Assembly (NCBI GenBank): GCA_903842345.1
Contig: CAIMLR010000007.1
Coordinates: forward strand, 434,001 to 498,000
DNA: 64,000 nt
Reading direction: 5' to 3'
DNA from: an uncultured Myxococcales bacterium
Lineage (GTDB): Bacteria; Myxococcota_A; UBA9042
Below, piece after piece: positions 28,182 through 36,626 of this stretch (within the stretch, counting starts at the first letter, position 1; each line of letters begins with the position of its first letter). The notes beneath the pieces are model-generated. The model was given only the letters and a program-made list of their open reading frames with translations. It was not told the origin of the DNA and made no database searches. A program made the translations under genes and the position numbers.

Positions 28182-28580
28182 TCAAGCCACCAAAATTTCC
28201 ACCTCGTGCGCCACGCCTTCCACGATCGCCTTCGCGCATGTCGCGGCGTCTTGAAGATTCTGCGGAATGGGGATGGTTGGCAACTGGGCGCCATGACGGC
28301 TCGATCGAACATTCAACGCCCGAGTGTCCGACGCGTATGAAACTGTAACCGCCGTCAGCAGGAGGGGCTTGCCAATCTTGAGGGTCAGCGTCCCGATCGT
28401 GGAGTGCGTCGCAAACTCCACGTCCACCTCGCGATGACGCGCGCGCAGGGTATCTGCCATGTCGAGGAGGCCGGTGTGGGTCACTGCGAGCGTGAGCAGC
28501 GCCATTTCGTAATGGTGCCGATCTTCGCGCCATTTTTGTGCCGCAGAAGCGTCCAGTCCATCGATCTTATCGCCGATCAT
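28182..28580 (-). CDS. hypothetical protein, 132 aa
   Basis: The ATG at 28580, preceded by GGAGG, gives a soluble 132-residue protein with an N-terminal helical part (RHHYEMALLTLAVTHTGLL) and a beta-rich C-terminal half. It has no signal peptide and no recognised family. It lies between the VTC gene and the large serine recombinase gene on the same strand. Confidence 0.5.
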   Translation of the reverse strand: MIGDKIDGLDASAAQKWREDRHHYEMALLTLAVTHTGLLDMADTLRARHREVDVEFATHSTIGTLTLKIGKPLLLTAVTVSYASDTRALNVRSSRHGAQLPTIPIPQNLQDAATCAKAIVEGVAHEVEILVA

Positions 28581-28799
28581 CGTTCTTTCCCTCCAAGCGG
28601 TTAGGCCGCCGCGCGCGCCCATGATAGGGCGCATTCGCCCGATCGCCACATCTCCCGCTGCATCGGCCCGCCGCTTGGGTTCGGGTGCAACCACGTGTGC
28701 TTGTACGCCCCTTATACGGCAGGAGTTGTAGCCTGTGAGGATGCCAACCAAGCGACTTCGCTCGAATGGCGTAGAACATGCACCTTCTCTGGGCTGCAG

Positions 28800-30542
28800 T
28801 CAACAGCGTTCGCCAACGATCGAATTCTTCAAAGCAATCTCGATTGGCCCAGCCAGCCGTTCCGCAACCGTGAAGAGGTTCGGTAATTCGGAAAACCAGT
28901 CAATTCCGGAGCCACTAGACATACTCAGGTCTCCCTGGGTGTTTTTAGTTTCACGGGCACGCAAAAACACTTGGGAAAAGGCTTCTTCGACTTTGAGTTC
29001 GAACGCGCCATCTCCAAATTTGAGTTCGGAAAACACCAACGTGACGAGCTCCCGACGCTCTGAATCGAGCGCGAAGCGGTAGTGCTCGCCGGCCGCTTTC
29101 ACCATCTCCGAGAACGACAGCACGAACTTCAGCATGTCCGTCTCAGCCTCCTTGTACGCGTTCATTTTTTCAAAGATGTCATCCAGTTCAAGTTCAAGTC
29201 GCGCGACGTCCAGCGCGTAGTCCTCGGCGGTGGTCGCGCCGGTGCGGAGCAGGAAGATCTTGTTCTTTTTCAAATAGTCCAAATCAGCGAAGACGCGGTC
29301 GCGCTGCAGGTCCAGGTCGGCGACTTCGCGCTTGCGCTTGCGCGCAATCTTGTCGAGGCCTTCCGCCGCACCCGCCTCAATCACAGCGAGTTCTGCGTCC
29401 GTGAAGCACAGCTGGTCGAGCTTGTCGGCAATCGCCGTGTCGATGTCGTGGGCGTTCAGATTGACGGTGGTGTTCTTGCAGCCTGGAACGCAGCGGCAGC
29501 GGTAGTACGTGATGCCTTTCTGCACGTACGGCGAAAACAATCGGCCGCACTGAGAGCAGCGGATGAGCGCGCGGTACGCGAAGAAGTCTTTGACGATCGG
29601 GTGGATACCGACGTTGCGGGTAGCGAGCGATTGCCGCACCGCGAGAAACACCTTCGTGTCGATGAGCGGCGCGTGTTTGCATCGCCGCGAATTCCCGAAC
29701 AGGTCCGTGTGGTGGCCGATGTAGAATGAATTGCGCAGGATGCTTTCCATCGTCTTCGGCGTCACCGGACCCGGAAGTTGCGGGCGGTCAGCTCCGTTTT
29801 CGTCGCTGTGCATCTTCTCCCGCGAACGGCGTCCGCGCGTTGGCTTGGTCGTCAATCCTTGCTGGTTGGCCCAATGTGCGAGTTGCGAAAAGCTCCACCC
29901 GCCGGTGGCATAGAGTTCAAAAAGACGTTTGACGATCGGCGCACGGACCGGGTCAAACGGTTTGGAGTCGGAGCCGTGGTCCAGGTAGCCGATGGGTGCG
30001 GGCCCGAGGCAACGTCCTTCACGGCGGAATTTCTCAAAAGTGTTGCGAACCTTCTCGCTGATGACGCGCGAGTAGTGCTGCGAAAACATACCATCGATGT
30101 CGCGATGCAACGCGCCGGAACTGGTCTTGTCGTACGTGACCTGCACGAACCGCACGTCGACAGCGCTGTCCATCATCTTCTTGATGAGGAGACCGTCTTG
30201 CTCGTTGCGACTGATGCGGTCCCAGCAGAGGCAGATGACACCCTTGAACTCGCGGCGGAGCAGCATCTGTGCCATCCGCTGGAATTTCGGACGTTCAATG
30301 TCATAGGTGACCTGACCTTCGTCCGAGAGCCGCAGCTCAGACGTCGTGTATCCTGAATGCTTCTCCTGGATCACGCCGTCGTGCGAAAAGCCCGCGAGCG
30401 TCACTTTAGCGACCTTGAGCGCGTTGTCACGCGCGTAGCGGGTGCCGGCGTCAACTTGGTATGGGAGTGAGTTCTTCTGGTTCTCCTGGTCGTCCGTGCT
30501 TTTGCGGGCGTAGACGAGGTAGGCGTCTTTGTAGGATTGCAT
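28800..30542 (-). CDS. large serine recombinase
   Basis: The protein (about 580 residues from the ATG at 30542) has the resolvase catalytic domain with nucleophile Ser15 in YARKSTDD and the arginines of CWDRISRNEQ near residue 105. It is followed by a recombinase domain (GPAPIGYLDHG onward) and a zinc-ribbon motif (CSQCGRLF with a downstream CRCVPGC), then a coiled-coil-bearing C-terminus. This architecture is that of phage and ICE integrases acting on att sites. A second resolvase-like gene without catalytic residues lies immediately upstream. Which element it serves is unclear; it may mark an older island boundary. Confidence 0.9.
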   Translation of the reverse strand: MQSYKDAYLVYARKSTDDQENQKNSLPYQVDAGTRYARDNALKVAKVTLAGFSHDGVIQEKHSGYTTSELRLSDEGQVTYDIERPKFQRMAQMLLRREFKGVICLCWDRISRNEQDGLLIKKMMDSAVDVRFVQVTYDKTSSGALHRDIDGMFSQHYSRVISEKVRNTFEKFRREGRCLGPAPIGYLDHGSDSKPFDPVRAPIVKRLFELYATGGWSFSQLAHWANQQGLTTKPTRGRRSREKMHSDENGADRPQLPGPVTPKTMESILRNSFYIGHHTDLFGNSRRCKHAPLIDTKVFLAVRQSLATRNVGIHPIVKDFFAYRALIRCSQCGRLFSPYVQKGITYYRCRCVPGCKNTTVNLNAHDIDTAIADKLDQLCFTDAELAVIEAGAAEGLDKIARKRKREVADLDLQRDRVFADLDYLKKNKIFLLRTGATTAEDYALDVARLELELDDIFEKMNAYKEAETDMLKFVLSFSEMVKAAGEHYRFALDSERRELVTLVFSELKFGDGAFELKVEEAFSQVFLRARETKNTQGDLSMSSGSGIDWFSELPNLFTVAERLAGPIEIALKNSIVGERC

Positions 30543-30783
30543 AGTGTGGATGATAAGGTGCGAGGTGCAGGTGCGCCGCTTGTAGCTGCGCCTTGGGAAA
30601 GCGCAGCGCGACGGCGATGAATCGTGAGCAGAATTTGCCACAGCCGAGCGATGCGTTCGAGCTGCGCGGCGGTGAAGTTGGGCGAGCTCTGCGACTCGCT
30701 TGAAATGGAAGTATTTGGCATTCTTTCATTATTGCCTAACTGCTGGACTCCAGAAAGGCCCTAAACCGGCGCTGTGCGACCGG

Positions 30784-31254
30784 TCAGAGGGGGGCAACGT
30801 CGTGGGCGAACTCGCGGCGCAGCTTCTCAAACGTTTCGCGGTTGAGCGAGCCGGCTGCGATGAGGCGGGAAATCAGTTCTCGTCTGTTTCGTCCGGTGTT
30901 CCGCATGATTTCATCGGCGGTATAAATCGTCTTCACCATCCGCTGCCTGAGCGCCCACGCGAGCCAAGAGCTGTCGGTCGCGTTCGTCGACAGCTGATGC
31001 AGACTCCAAACAAGAATCGCATCCGCGTGCTCGGATTCGATTCGAGCAACGAGGTCGTGGAAGCCTCTGCGACCAGGAAGCCATTGGGGCACGGTTTCGG
31101 TGATTGCCGAATCGGGGATGAAGAGCCCGAGTTTGACCGCGCGCTCGCGGAGGAAACGCTCCTGTTCTTTGATGGGTGGGGCGGTTGTGTCGTCTCGGCC
31201 AGGTTCTTGGAGGAAGAGCGCGACGCGGTTCATTCGATCAATCTGTGCGGACAT
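30784..31254 (-). CDS. resolvase-like protein lacking catalytic residues
   Basis: The 156-residue protein aligns by eye with the N-terminal serine-resolvase domain: a VALFLQEPGRDD strand, RGFHDLVARI, and ILVWSLHQLSTN, followed by the long helix. The nucleophile position of YxRxS reads LFLQEPG, and the DRLSRN arginines are replaced (LHQLSTN), so it should not cut DNA. It has no recombinase or zinc-ribbon domain. It lies upstream of the intact large serine recombinase on the same strand and is framed by the 16-bp inverted repeat. An accessory or regulatory DNA-binding role is inferred. Confidence 0.65.
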   Translation of the reverse strand: MSAQIDRMNRVALFLQEPGRDDTTAPPIKEQERFLRERAVKLGLFIPDSAITETVPQWLPGRRGFHDLVARIESEHADAILVWSLHQLSTNATDSSWLAWALRQRMVKTIYTADEIMRNTGRNRRELISRLIAAGSLNRETFEKLRREFAHDVAPL

Positions 31255-31355
31255 ATAGGGATTGGATTATTTTCGTATTATGACATTTTGATCCATGATT
31301 CGGCAACTGGGCCGACGTACGGAAACGGCCTGAAAGGCGAACCTCGGACACGACC

Positions 31356-31384
31356 TTATCCACAATTGCGACGACTTATCCACA
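31356..31384 (+). promoter_or_regulatory. two perfect DnaA boxes, candidate replication origin
   Basis: TTATCCACA occurs at 31356-31364 and 31376-31384, in the same orientation and 20 bp apart. Both match the strict DnaA-box consensus. They lie in a 400-bp stretch without genes, beside two hairpins, between the resolvase-like gene and an HTH gene. This is consistent with an origin or DnaA-regulated site of the mobile element; function is inferred. Confidence 0.6.
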
Positions 31385-31396
31385 GAAGTGGGTATT

Positions 31397-31418
31397 AACC
31401 GGCGCTGTGGCGCCGGTT
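31397..31418. repeat. perfect 9-bp hairpin near DnaA boxes
   Basis: AACCGGCGC and GCGCCGGTT form a 9-bp stem around a TGTG loop, 13 bp after the second DnaA box. It overlaps the right arm of the 16-bp inverted repeat. No T-run follows, so it is not an ordinary terminator on the plus strand. Confidence 0.7.
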
Positions 31419-31467
31419 TAGGGCCGTTACAGCGCGCAGTCTGTCCGGTATCATGGGTAATACCTGC

Positions 31468-31542
31468 CTGCCGCGGGAGGACGAAGTCGTCATCCGGCAT
31501 GACCTAAAGGTCGCATCCGAGGTGCCACCTCCCGGACGGCAG
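31468..31542. repeat. imperfect palindrome in gene-free region
   Basis: CTGCCGCGGGAGG (31468-31480) pairs with CCTCCCGGACGGCAG (31528-31542) with a 2-nt bulge. The loop contains the smaller palindrome GACCTAAAGGTC (31501-31512). It could be a structured RNA leader for the following HTH gene or part of the origin. No known riboswitch is recognised. Confidence 0.55.
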
Positions 31543-31661
31543 CAGGCACAAGGTTCCCTACTTGGAAGGTCGGAACCCAATCGCGCCGTGCCGTCGAGAG
31601 ATGGCTCGGCTACCTTGTCAGATTGTTTAGTATCTGTCAATGGTTAGCTTCAGCCATCACC

Positions 31662-32387
31662 ATGCCGCCCGCTCATTCTACCGGGGGCGCTTCAGCGCAA
31701 TCACCACTTGCGTTGAGTTTGCGCTCTCGTCGACAACTCCACGGCTCTACCTCGCTCGGACAAGCGCAACTTGCTGCCCTGGCTGGTATCCCTGTGCGGT
31801 ATCTGCGCGCCCTCGAGTCCACGCGCACTTTGCCAATCACATTGCGCCCCTGGCTGGCGCTTGCTACCGCACTGAACTGCTCGCTCGACGACCTTGTTGC
31901 CCGTCAACACGTTGCCGCGGCGCCAGTTGTTGTCGTCCTCGCTCGAAACCGCGCGTCCGTCGCGCTCTGTATCGCCGCCGAGCGCATCATTGAGGTGCGC
32001 CGCCGGGGTACCAGACGCGGCAGCGACGATATCGCTTTCCGTACAGGCGTTGAATTGGCCGTTGACTATGGTGCCACCGTCTTGCTGTCCGACGCCGTGG
32101 ACAACGTGTCCGTCCCACCGAAAATTCAACTGGAGCGCGTGCGTGTGGGCGACGTCGCACGCGCGCTGAGCCTCGCGGACGGACGGCCATCGACGATCGC
32201 CGCGTGGGCGCTAGGCGCGATGCCGGAATTGCAACGATTCACGAAAGGCACGACATCAAGCGGCAAACTGTCCCGGTTCGACCGGCGCGGACAACTGGTT
32301 CTTGTCGCAGCTGCGATGGCGCGCGCCTGGAACGGCGACGCCGCATCCATGACTTTCTACCAACCGGAACTACCTTTTCAAGACTAA
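31662..32387 (+). CDS. HTH (XRE-like) protein of mobile element
   Basis: The ATG at 31662 gives about 241 residues. Residues 25-70 resemble a Cro/CI-type HTH: LGQAQLAALAGIPVRYLRALESTR, then LRPWLALATALNCSLDDLV. The remaining 170 residues are soluble and not recognised. It is the first plus-strand gene after the candidate origin and precedes another small HTH-like gene by 10 bp, so the pair may regulate or initiate replication. The start is uncertain because no strong ribosome binding site is seen. Confidence 0.6.
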   Translation: MPPAHSTGGASAQSPLALSLRSRRQLHGSTSLGQAQLAALAGIPVRYLRALESTRTLPITLRPWLALATALNCSLDDLVARQHVAAAPVVVVLARNRASVALCIAAERIIEVRRRGTRRGSDDIAFRTGVELAVDYGATVLLSDAVDNVSVPPKIQLERVRVGDVARALSLADGRPSTIAAWALGAMPELQRFTKGTTSSGKLSRFDRRGQLVLVAAAMARAWNGDAASMTFYQPELPFQD

Positions 32388-32397
32388 CTTTCGAACT

Positions 32398-32685
32398 ATG
32401 CACAACAAACGGCGCCCATTGGCGCAGCGGACCATCTCCATCCGCCCGACCAACCCTGAGAAACTGTACACGCTCCTTCGAGACCGCACGTGGCACTGCA
32501 CCCGCGAGCTCGTGGAGCAAGTTGGCCACACGTTCGCGGCCGCCAAGTTCTACCTCGTCAAGCTCGGCTACGAGATTGAGAAACGTCGCAAGCCGGGAGC
32601 TCAGCGGCTCTGGCAGTACCGGATGCACTTGGAGAATCCCAAGGCCGAGAAGCCGCCTCGCCGGGATATCGACCGAACAGCATGA
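32398..32685 (+). CDS. small winged-helix-like protein
   Basis: The 95-residue basic protein has a segment KLYTLLRDRTWHCTRELVEQVGHTF-like in its first half, followed by LVKLGYEIEKRR and WQYRM. This pattern is typical of winged-helix proteins that read DNA with a helix and a beta-wing. It lies 10 bp after the HTH gene and is probably in the same transcript. No named family is recognised. Confidence 0.55.
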   Translation: MHNKRRPLAQRTISIRPTNPEKLYTLLRDRTWHCTRELVEQVGHTFAAAKFYLVKLGYEIEKRRKPGAQRLWQYRMHLENPKAEKPPRRDIDRTA

Positions 32686-33215
32686 ACGTAACACAGAAAC
32701 CACGCGCAAAGGCCTACGTGCGCATCACGTACATCGCGTGGCTCAAAACCGACTGACTGTCTCGTCAAACGGGTCCCCAAACCGAACGTGCACAACCCCG
32801 CGCATGCGCTGCTACCCCTACGTCCTACCTCTTCGTCCCTTGGAACGAAGAGGTAACGGCGCCAACCGAACTAACAAAATGGCTACAACAACGGCGAAGA
32901 AGGCGCGCGTCGATGGGCTGACCGCCCCCGACTAAAATCCTGATCAATTGCCGCCACATCCGAGCCCAGCCTAACCGGCGTGCTCGGGTCGGCAATGCCA
33001 CGATTTTAGTCGGTGCCGCTCACGGCCCACGACGCGCGCGCGTGCTACCTCGCACACCGGTCGCCTGACGACGCTTCGGCACGACCGCCCACGGCGGCGA
33101 CCTACGCGACGCAGGACGAGCGGGGTAGCGAGGACTCAACGGCGCCACGGGCTGGAACGGGCAAACGACAGAACGACAACCGACGCGAACGAGATGGCGC
33201 GCGATCAACGTGAAC
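32686..33215. other. gene-poor region with large palindrome
   Basis: This 530-bp stretch lies between the small HTH-like gene and a leftward gene. Open frames here have no recognisable domain or convincing start. The only strong signal is the nested palindrome at 32928-33013. Position near the replication-relaxation gene makes it a candidate for oriT or an origin element. Confidence 0.5.
32928..33013. repeat. 86-nt nested palindrome, candidate oriT/origin structure
   Basis: CCGACTAAAATC (32928-32939) and GATTTTAGTCGG (33002-33013) are perfect 12-bp arms. Inside them ATTGCCG (32947-32953) pairs with CGGCAAT (32990-32996), and CCGAGC (32960-32965) pairs with GCTCGG (32982-32987). No integron-type GTTRRRY core is present and no U-run follows. 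The position about 870 bp before the replication-relaxation gene suits a nick or origin structure, but this is inference. Confidence 0.75.
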
Positions 33216-33839
33216 TCAAGGCAGGCACACCAAGGCCAAGACCCATGGACCAGCGATCGGCCGAAAATCCTCACCCCGTGGAGTGATACCCACGATCGTA
33301 ATTCTCAGACGCAACGCATGACCGAACGCGCCCTGACCACTTTGTGGCAAACCTCGCAGGTGTTCCGCGGCGTCCGGCGGCAGCGGCAGTTCTGTGGCTT
33401 CGAACGTGTGCGTGCCGCGCGCCGGAAGACTGGCGGCCGGCAACTCGAATTCGAATGATCGGCCATAATCGGGCACGGCTAATCTAACGCGCACTTGGTC
33501 AAACGGAATCGGCTTGTCCACGTAGGAACACAGTCCGACCCTCAGATGTAGCACATCGCCACGCAACTCGATGAACGGCTCACCGACGAACGACAATGTC
33601 GTCGCGACACCGATTTTCTTCGACCAAGGCAGTGATTCCTGCAGCTTAGCGAACTCGTCAATCTGGGATCTCAGAGTGCGGTCATTCAACTCCAGCCGAT
33701 CACGATGGCGTAGGCCGAACCACCACGCTCGCACGGTCTTGTCCAAGAACCATGTTGGAGAAATGTGAATCCGCTCGATTAACGCGGAGGTCGCTCCCTT
33801 GGCGCTCGCTTCAATCATGTCCTTTTGGTCTTCATCCAT
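33216..33839 (-). CDS. hypothetical protein, 207 aa
   Basis: The ATG at 33839 follows GGGAGGG at good spacing. The product has an N-terminal amphipathic region and a beta-rich C-terminal two-thirds (strands around LSFVGEPFIELRGDVLHLRVGL and RVRLAVPDYG), similar in feel to a beta-sandwich. No signal peptide or known family is seen. It is divergent from the replication-relaxation gene, with 39 bp between the starts, so the two promoters overlap or are shared. Confidence 0.6.
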   Translation of the reverse strand: MDEDQKDMIEASAKGATSALIERIHISPTWFLDKTVRAWWFGLRHRDRLELNDRTLRSQIDEFAKLQESLPWSKKIGVATTLSFVGEPFIELRGDVLHLRVGLCSYVDKPIPFDQVRVRLAVPDYGRSFEFELPAASLPARGTHTFEATELPLPPDAAEHLRGLPQSGQGAFGHALRLRITIVGITPRGEDFRPIAGPWVLALVCLP

Positions 33840-33878
33840 GTGGCCCTCCCTCGCCCCGCACGCTTCATCATCCACGAT

Positions 33879-34817
33879 ATGACGTCACGCCGCAAACGCC
33901 CGGACCAACCGCTACCGTTCCAACTGGTTACGAGAGACCGAGCCGTGCTGGCCGCGGTGTTTCGACACCGATTTCTTGCCGCGCGCCACATCCGGCAACT
34001 TCACTTCCACGGCACCAACGTGCGCGCCCTGCAAGTGCGGCTGCGGCGGCTCTGGGAAGCGCGCTTCCTTGACCGGCTGTATCTGCCGCCGGAGATGCCG
34101 GACCAACGGGACCGCTGGACAGAAGTGCCGCTCTACTCCCTCGACAAGCGCGGCGCAGAACTGGTTGCTGCAGACCTCGGCATCGACATCGCGCGCATTT
34201 CGCATACGCGCGCACAGAATCGCCGCGGCTTCTTCCGCACGCGTCACAACCTCGCCGCGACTGACCTCCTGGTCGCTGTGGAAGCGTTTTGCGCGCGGTC
34301 GCCGCTGATCACCGCAACGACCACACGTGAAGACGTGCTCGCAGGTTTGCTGCTGCGCGCGAGGCGCGTGCGCCGCATTCCGTACGGACTCGTGCCAGAC
34401 GGCGCCGTGACGCTCACCATGCCCAACGTCAAGGCGCCGCAGACGTATCTCATCGAGATCGTCCGCGCCGGCGTCAAGGCAGGGAATGACACCATCCGCA
34501 AGCGGTTGCACCGGTACCGCGCGGCGCTCCGCACCGGTTTCTTTCGCGACGTGTACGGCTTCGCCTGGGTGAGAACGATCGTTTTCCTGACGCCAACGTG
34601 GCGCCGGGCCGAGACGCTTTCCCAGCTGGCGCGTGACGTCCCGGGCGGCGACGGGCTGTTTCGGTTCGGCGCGTATGAGGCCAAAGCGGCCGAGCCGCTG
34701 CCGACCGCGCATTTCCCCGGGGAAACAACGCCGCCGTTCCCGGTCCTGACGCCACAGGCCGTCCGCGTGCCGCTTTTCCCAGAACTTTCAATCACATCAC
34801 CACAACCCCATGTATGA
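33879..34817 (+). CDS. replication-relaxation family protein
   Basis: The 312-residue protein has the N-terminal winged-helix segment typical of replication-relaxation proteins of plasmids and ICEs: LVTRDRAVLAAVFRHRFL, then ARHIRQLHF and LRRLWEARFLDRLYLP, followed by VPLYSLDKRGAELVA. These proteins are thought to act in plasmid replication or mobilisation, mostly in Gram-positive elements. Start codons upstream in the same frame overlap the divergent gene, so I prefer the ATG at 33879. The stop overlaps the next gene's start by 8 bp, indicating coupling to the ATPase. Confidence 0.75.
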   Translation: MTSRRKRPDQPLPFQLVTRDRAVLAAVFRHRFLAARHIRQLHFHGTNVRALQVRLRRLWEARFLDRLYLPPEMPDQRDRWTEVPLYSLDKRGAELVAADLGIDIARISHTRAQNRRGFFRTRHNLAATDLLVAVEAFCARSPLITATTTREDVLAGLLLRARRVRRIPYGLVPDGAVTLTMPNVKAPQTYLIEIVRAGVKAGNDTIRKRLHRYRAALRTGFFRDVYGFAWVRTIVFLTPTWRRAETLSQLARDVPGGDGLFRFGAYEAKAAEPLPTAHFPGETTPPFPVLTPQAVRVPLFPELSITSPQPHV

Positions 34818-36102
34818 ACAACACCTCAAGAAGCCGCCGCTCCTCACGCTCGCAGAAACGGACTGGCGCGGCATCCACAAGCGCTTCGGCATCCTCCAAG
34901 AAGACCGCCTCCGCCACGTCTGGATCATCGGCAAGACGGGCTCGGGAAAGTCGACGCTACTGCTGCGTCTCATCGCCCAGGACCTCGCGGCGGGCCGGGG
35001 AGTCGGCGTGCTGGATCCCCACGGGGATTTGGCGCTGGCCACCCTTCGCCTGGTGCCGAAAGCGCGCACCAACGACGTCTGCTGGTTTGACCCAGCCGAC
35101 GACGAGAGCGCCGTGGCGTTCAACGTCCTGCGCCAAAGTGGTCCACAGCTGGACACGAATCTGGTCGCATCGGGCTTGGTCTCCGTCTTCAAGAAAAACT
35201 GGGCGGACATGTGGGGACCGCGACTTGAACACGTCCTCCGCTCGGCGATTCTCGCTGTGGCGCCGGATCCGCGTGCAACGCTTCTCTTCCTGTACCGCTT
35301 TCTGACCGACGAGCAGCTCAGAAGCAAAATGGCACCGCGCATCGCCGACCCCATCGTGCGACAGTTTTGGACCGTCGAGTTTCCGAACTACCGCACGGCC
35401 TTGCAGGCAGAAAGCCTCTCGCCAGTCCTCAACAAGCTCGGCGCCTTCGTCAGCAATGTTCACGTGCGACGCATTGTGTCGCAGGAGAAAAGCAAGCTCG
35501 ACATCGGCGCGCTCATCGAAAGCCGCGGCGTGCTCATCGGCAATCTGTCGGTGGGCCGCGTCGGGGAAGACGCGAGCCGATTGCTCGGCAGCTTGCTGTT
35601 GTCGTCGGTGCAACTCGCTGCGATGCGACGCGTGTCAGGCGACCCTCCGTTCTTTCTCTACGTCGACGAGTTCCAGCACTTCGTGACGGAATCGTTGTCG
35701 ACGATGCTGTCCGAGGCGCGCAAGTTCGGCATCGGCCTCACGCTGTCGCACCAGTACTTGGCGCAGCTGCCGCCCGGACTTCTCGACGCCGTGCGCGGCA
35801 ACGTCGGGTCACTCATCGCGATGCGCCTCGGCGCCGAAGATGCGCACCTCTTGCAGCGCGAAGTCGATCCGCCGTTCCAGGCGACCGACTTGACGTCGCT
35901 TCCATCCGGACGAGCTGTCGTCAAGCTGCTGGTCAACGGTCACGCGGTGGTCCCGTTCTCTGCGCGTCAATTGCCGCCGGTCTCTGTGACCCGCGACCCC
36001 GCTCGTCTCGCGGCGATTGTCGACCAGTCGCGGCGGCGCTTTGGCACCCCGACCACCGTTGTTGACCAGTTCGTCGAGCGAACCTTCAAACGATCAGCGT
36101 AG
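34810..36102 (+). CDS. TraD/VirD4-like coupling ATPase (DUF87 type)
   Basis: The 430-residue ATPase has Walker A IGKTGSGKSTLLL (about residues 37-49), a GVLDPHGDLALATL segment (about 66-80), Walker B FFLYVDEFQHF (about 281-291) and a sensor-like LTLSHQYLAQLP. This is the pattern of HerA/VirD4-type DNA-pumping ATPases next to replication-relaxation genes. There are no transmembrane segments, unlike classical VirD4, so it would be soluble or recruited. It starts inside the upstream gene's stop region and precedes the Ubl cassette by 234 bp. Confidence 0.8.
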   Translation: MYEQHLKKPPLLTLAETDWRGIHKRFGILQEDRLRHVWIIGKTGSGKSTLLLRLIAQDLAAGRGVGVLDPHGDLALATLRLVPKARTNDVCWFDPADDESAVAFNVLRQSGPQLDTNLVASGLVSVFKKNWADMWGPRLEHVLRSAILAVAPDPRATLLFLYRFLTDEQLRSKMAPRIADPIVRQFWTVEFPNYRTALQAESLSPVLNKLGAFVSNVHVRRIVSQEKSKLDIGALIESRGVLIGNLSVGRVGEDASRLLGSLLLSSVQLAAMRRVSGDPPFFLYVDEFQHFVTESLSTMLSEARKFGIGLTLSHQYLAQLPPGLLDAVRGNVGSLIAMRLGAEDAHLLQREVDPPFQATDLTSLPSGRAVVKLLVNGHAVVPFSARQLPPVSVTRDPARLAAIVDQSRRRFGTPTTVVDQFVERTFKRSA

Positions 36103-36336
36103 TTACACCGAACCGCGCCCTCTGGGGCTGCCAGCCTTTGCACCAGGCCCGGCTGCTGTCGCACCTGACTGCCCACATGGCGCGTCACGCACGCTGCTTT
36201 CCGGGCAGGGAATCGGCGCGTGCCCAGAGGGGGCGGCTCGACGTTCGAGTCTCACCCACAGGAGTTGTTCCGAACTCGGAATGAACTCCGCGAGGCGCCG
36301 GCCCTCGCAATCCTGCCGGCATCGGAGAAAGTCATC

Positions 36337-36546
36337 ATGCAGATCAAAGTCCTGCGCTTGGGGCACAGTGCCCGTCAAGCAGAAGCCGCCGCCGGCGCCA
36401 CGGTTGGCGAGATCCTCGATCAAGAGGGCCTCCCGACCCAAGGCCACGCGATTTCCGTCAACGGCCTGGGCGCGTCGACCACAACGGGCCTTGCCGACGG
36501 CGACGTCATCACGCTGGTCCCGAAGGTCGAAGGCGGCGCGCGTTAG
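36337..36546 (+). CDS. ubiquitin-like beta-grasp protein (ThiS/MoaD-like)
   Basis: The 69-residue protein has beta-grasp features: MQIKVLRLG as first hairpin strand, TVGEILDQEG helix, HAISVNG strand, and LADGDVITLVPKVEGG as the closing segment, as in ThiS, MoaD and ubiquitin-like modifiers. Gly66-Gly67 are followed by Ala-Arg, so the diglycine is not terminal and would need removal of two residues. The ATG at 36337 follows CGGAGA. It starts a four-gene set with an E2-like protein, a JAMM peptidase and an E1-like enzyme, which supports a protein-modifier role over cofactor sulfur carriage. Confidence 0.8.
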   Translation: MQIKVLRLGHSARQAEAAAGATVGEILDQEGLPTQGHAISVNGLGASTTTGLADGDVITLVPKVEGGAR

Positions 36547-36626
36547 CTCTCGTTTCCCAACACGTTTCACCCGTCTCGGGCCGTCTCCCAGAACCGGAGG
36601 CGGCTCGGGCGGGCAGGGAGGTCCTC

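Larger units (their letters stand above)
30757..31425. repeat. 16-bp perfect inverted repeat bracketing resolvase-like gene
   Basis: The arms GGCCCTAAACCGGCGC (30757-30772) and GCGCCGGTTTAGGGCC (31410-31425) are exact inverted copies. Each arm sits in a hairpin-like sequence containing AACCGGCGCTGTG (30764-30776 and 31397-31409). They flank a single gene and part of the candidate origin. Confidence 0.8.

Noticed and set aside
32928-33013. Integron attC site
   Set aside because: The nested palindrome lacks the RYYYAAC/GTTRRRY core sites, and no integron integrase is present.
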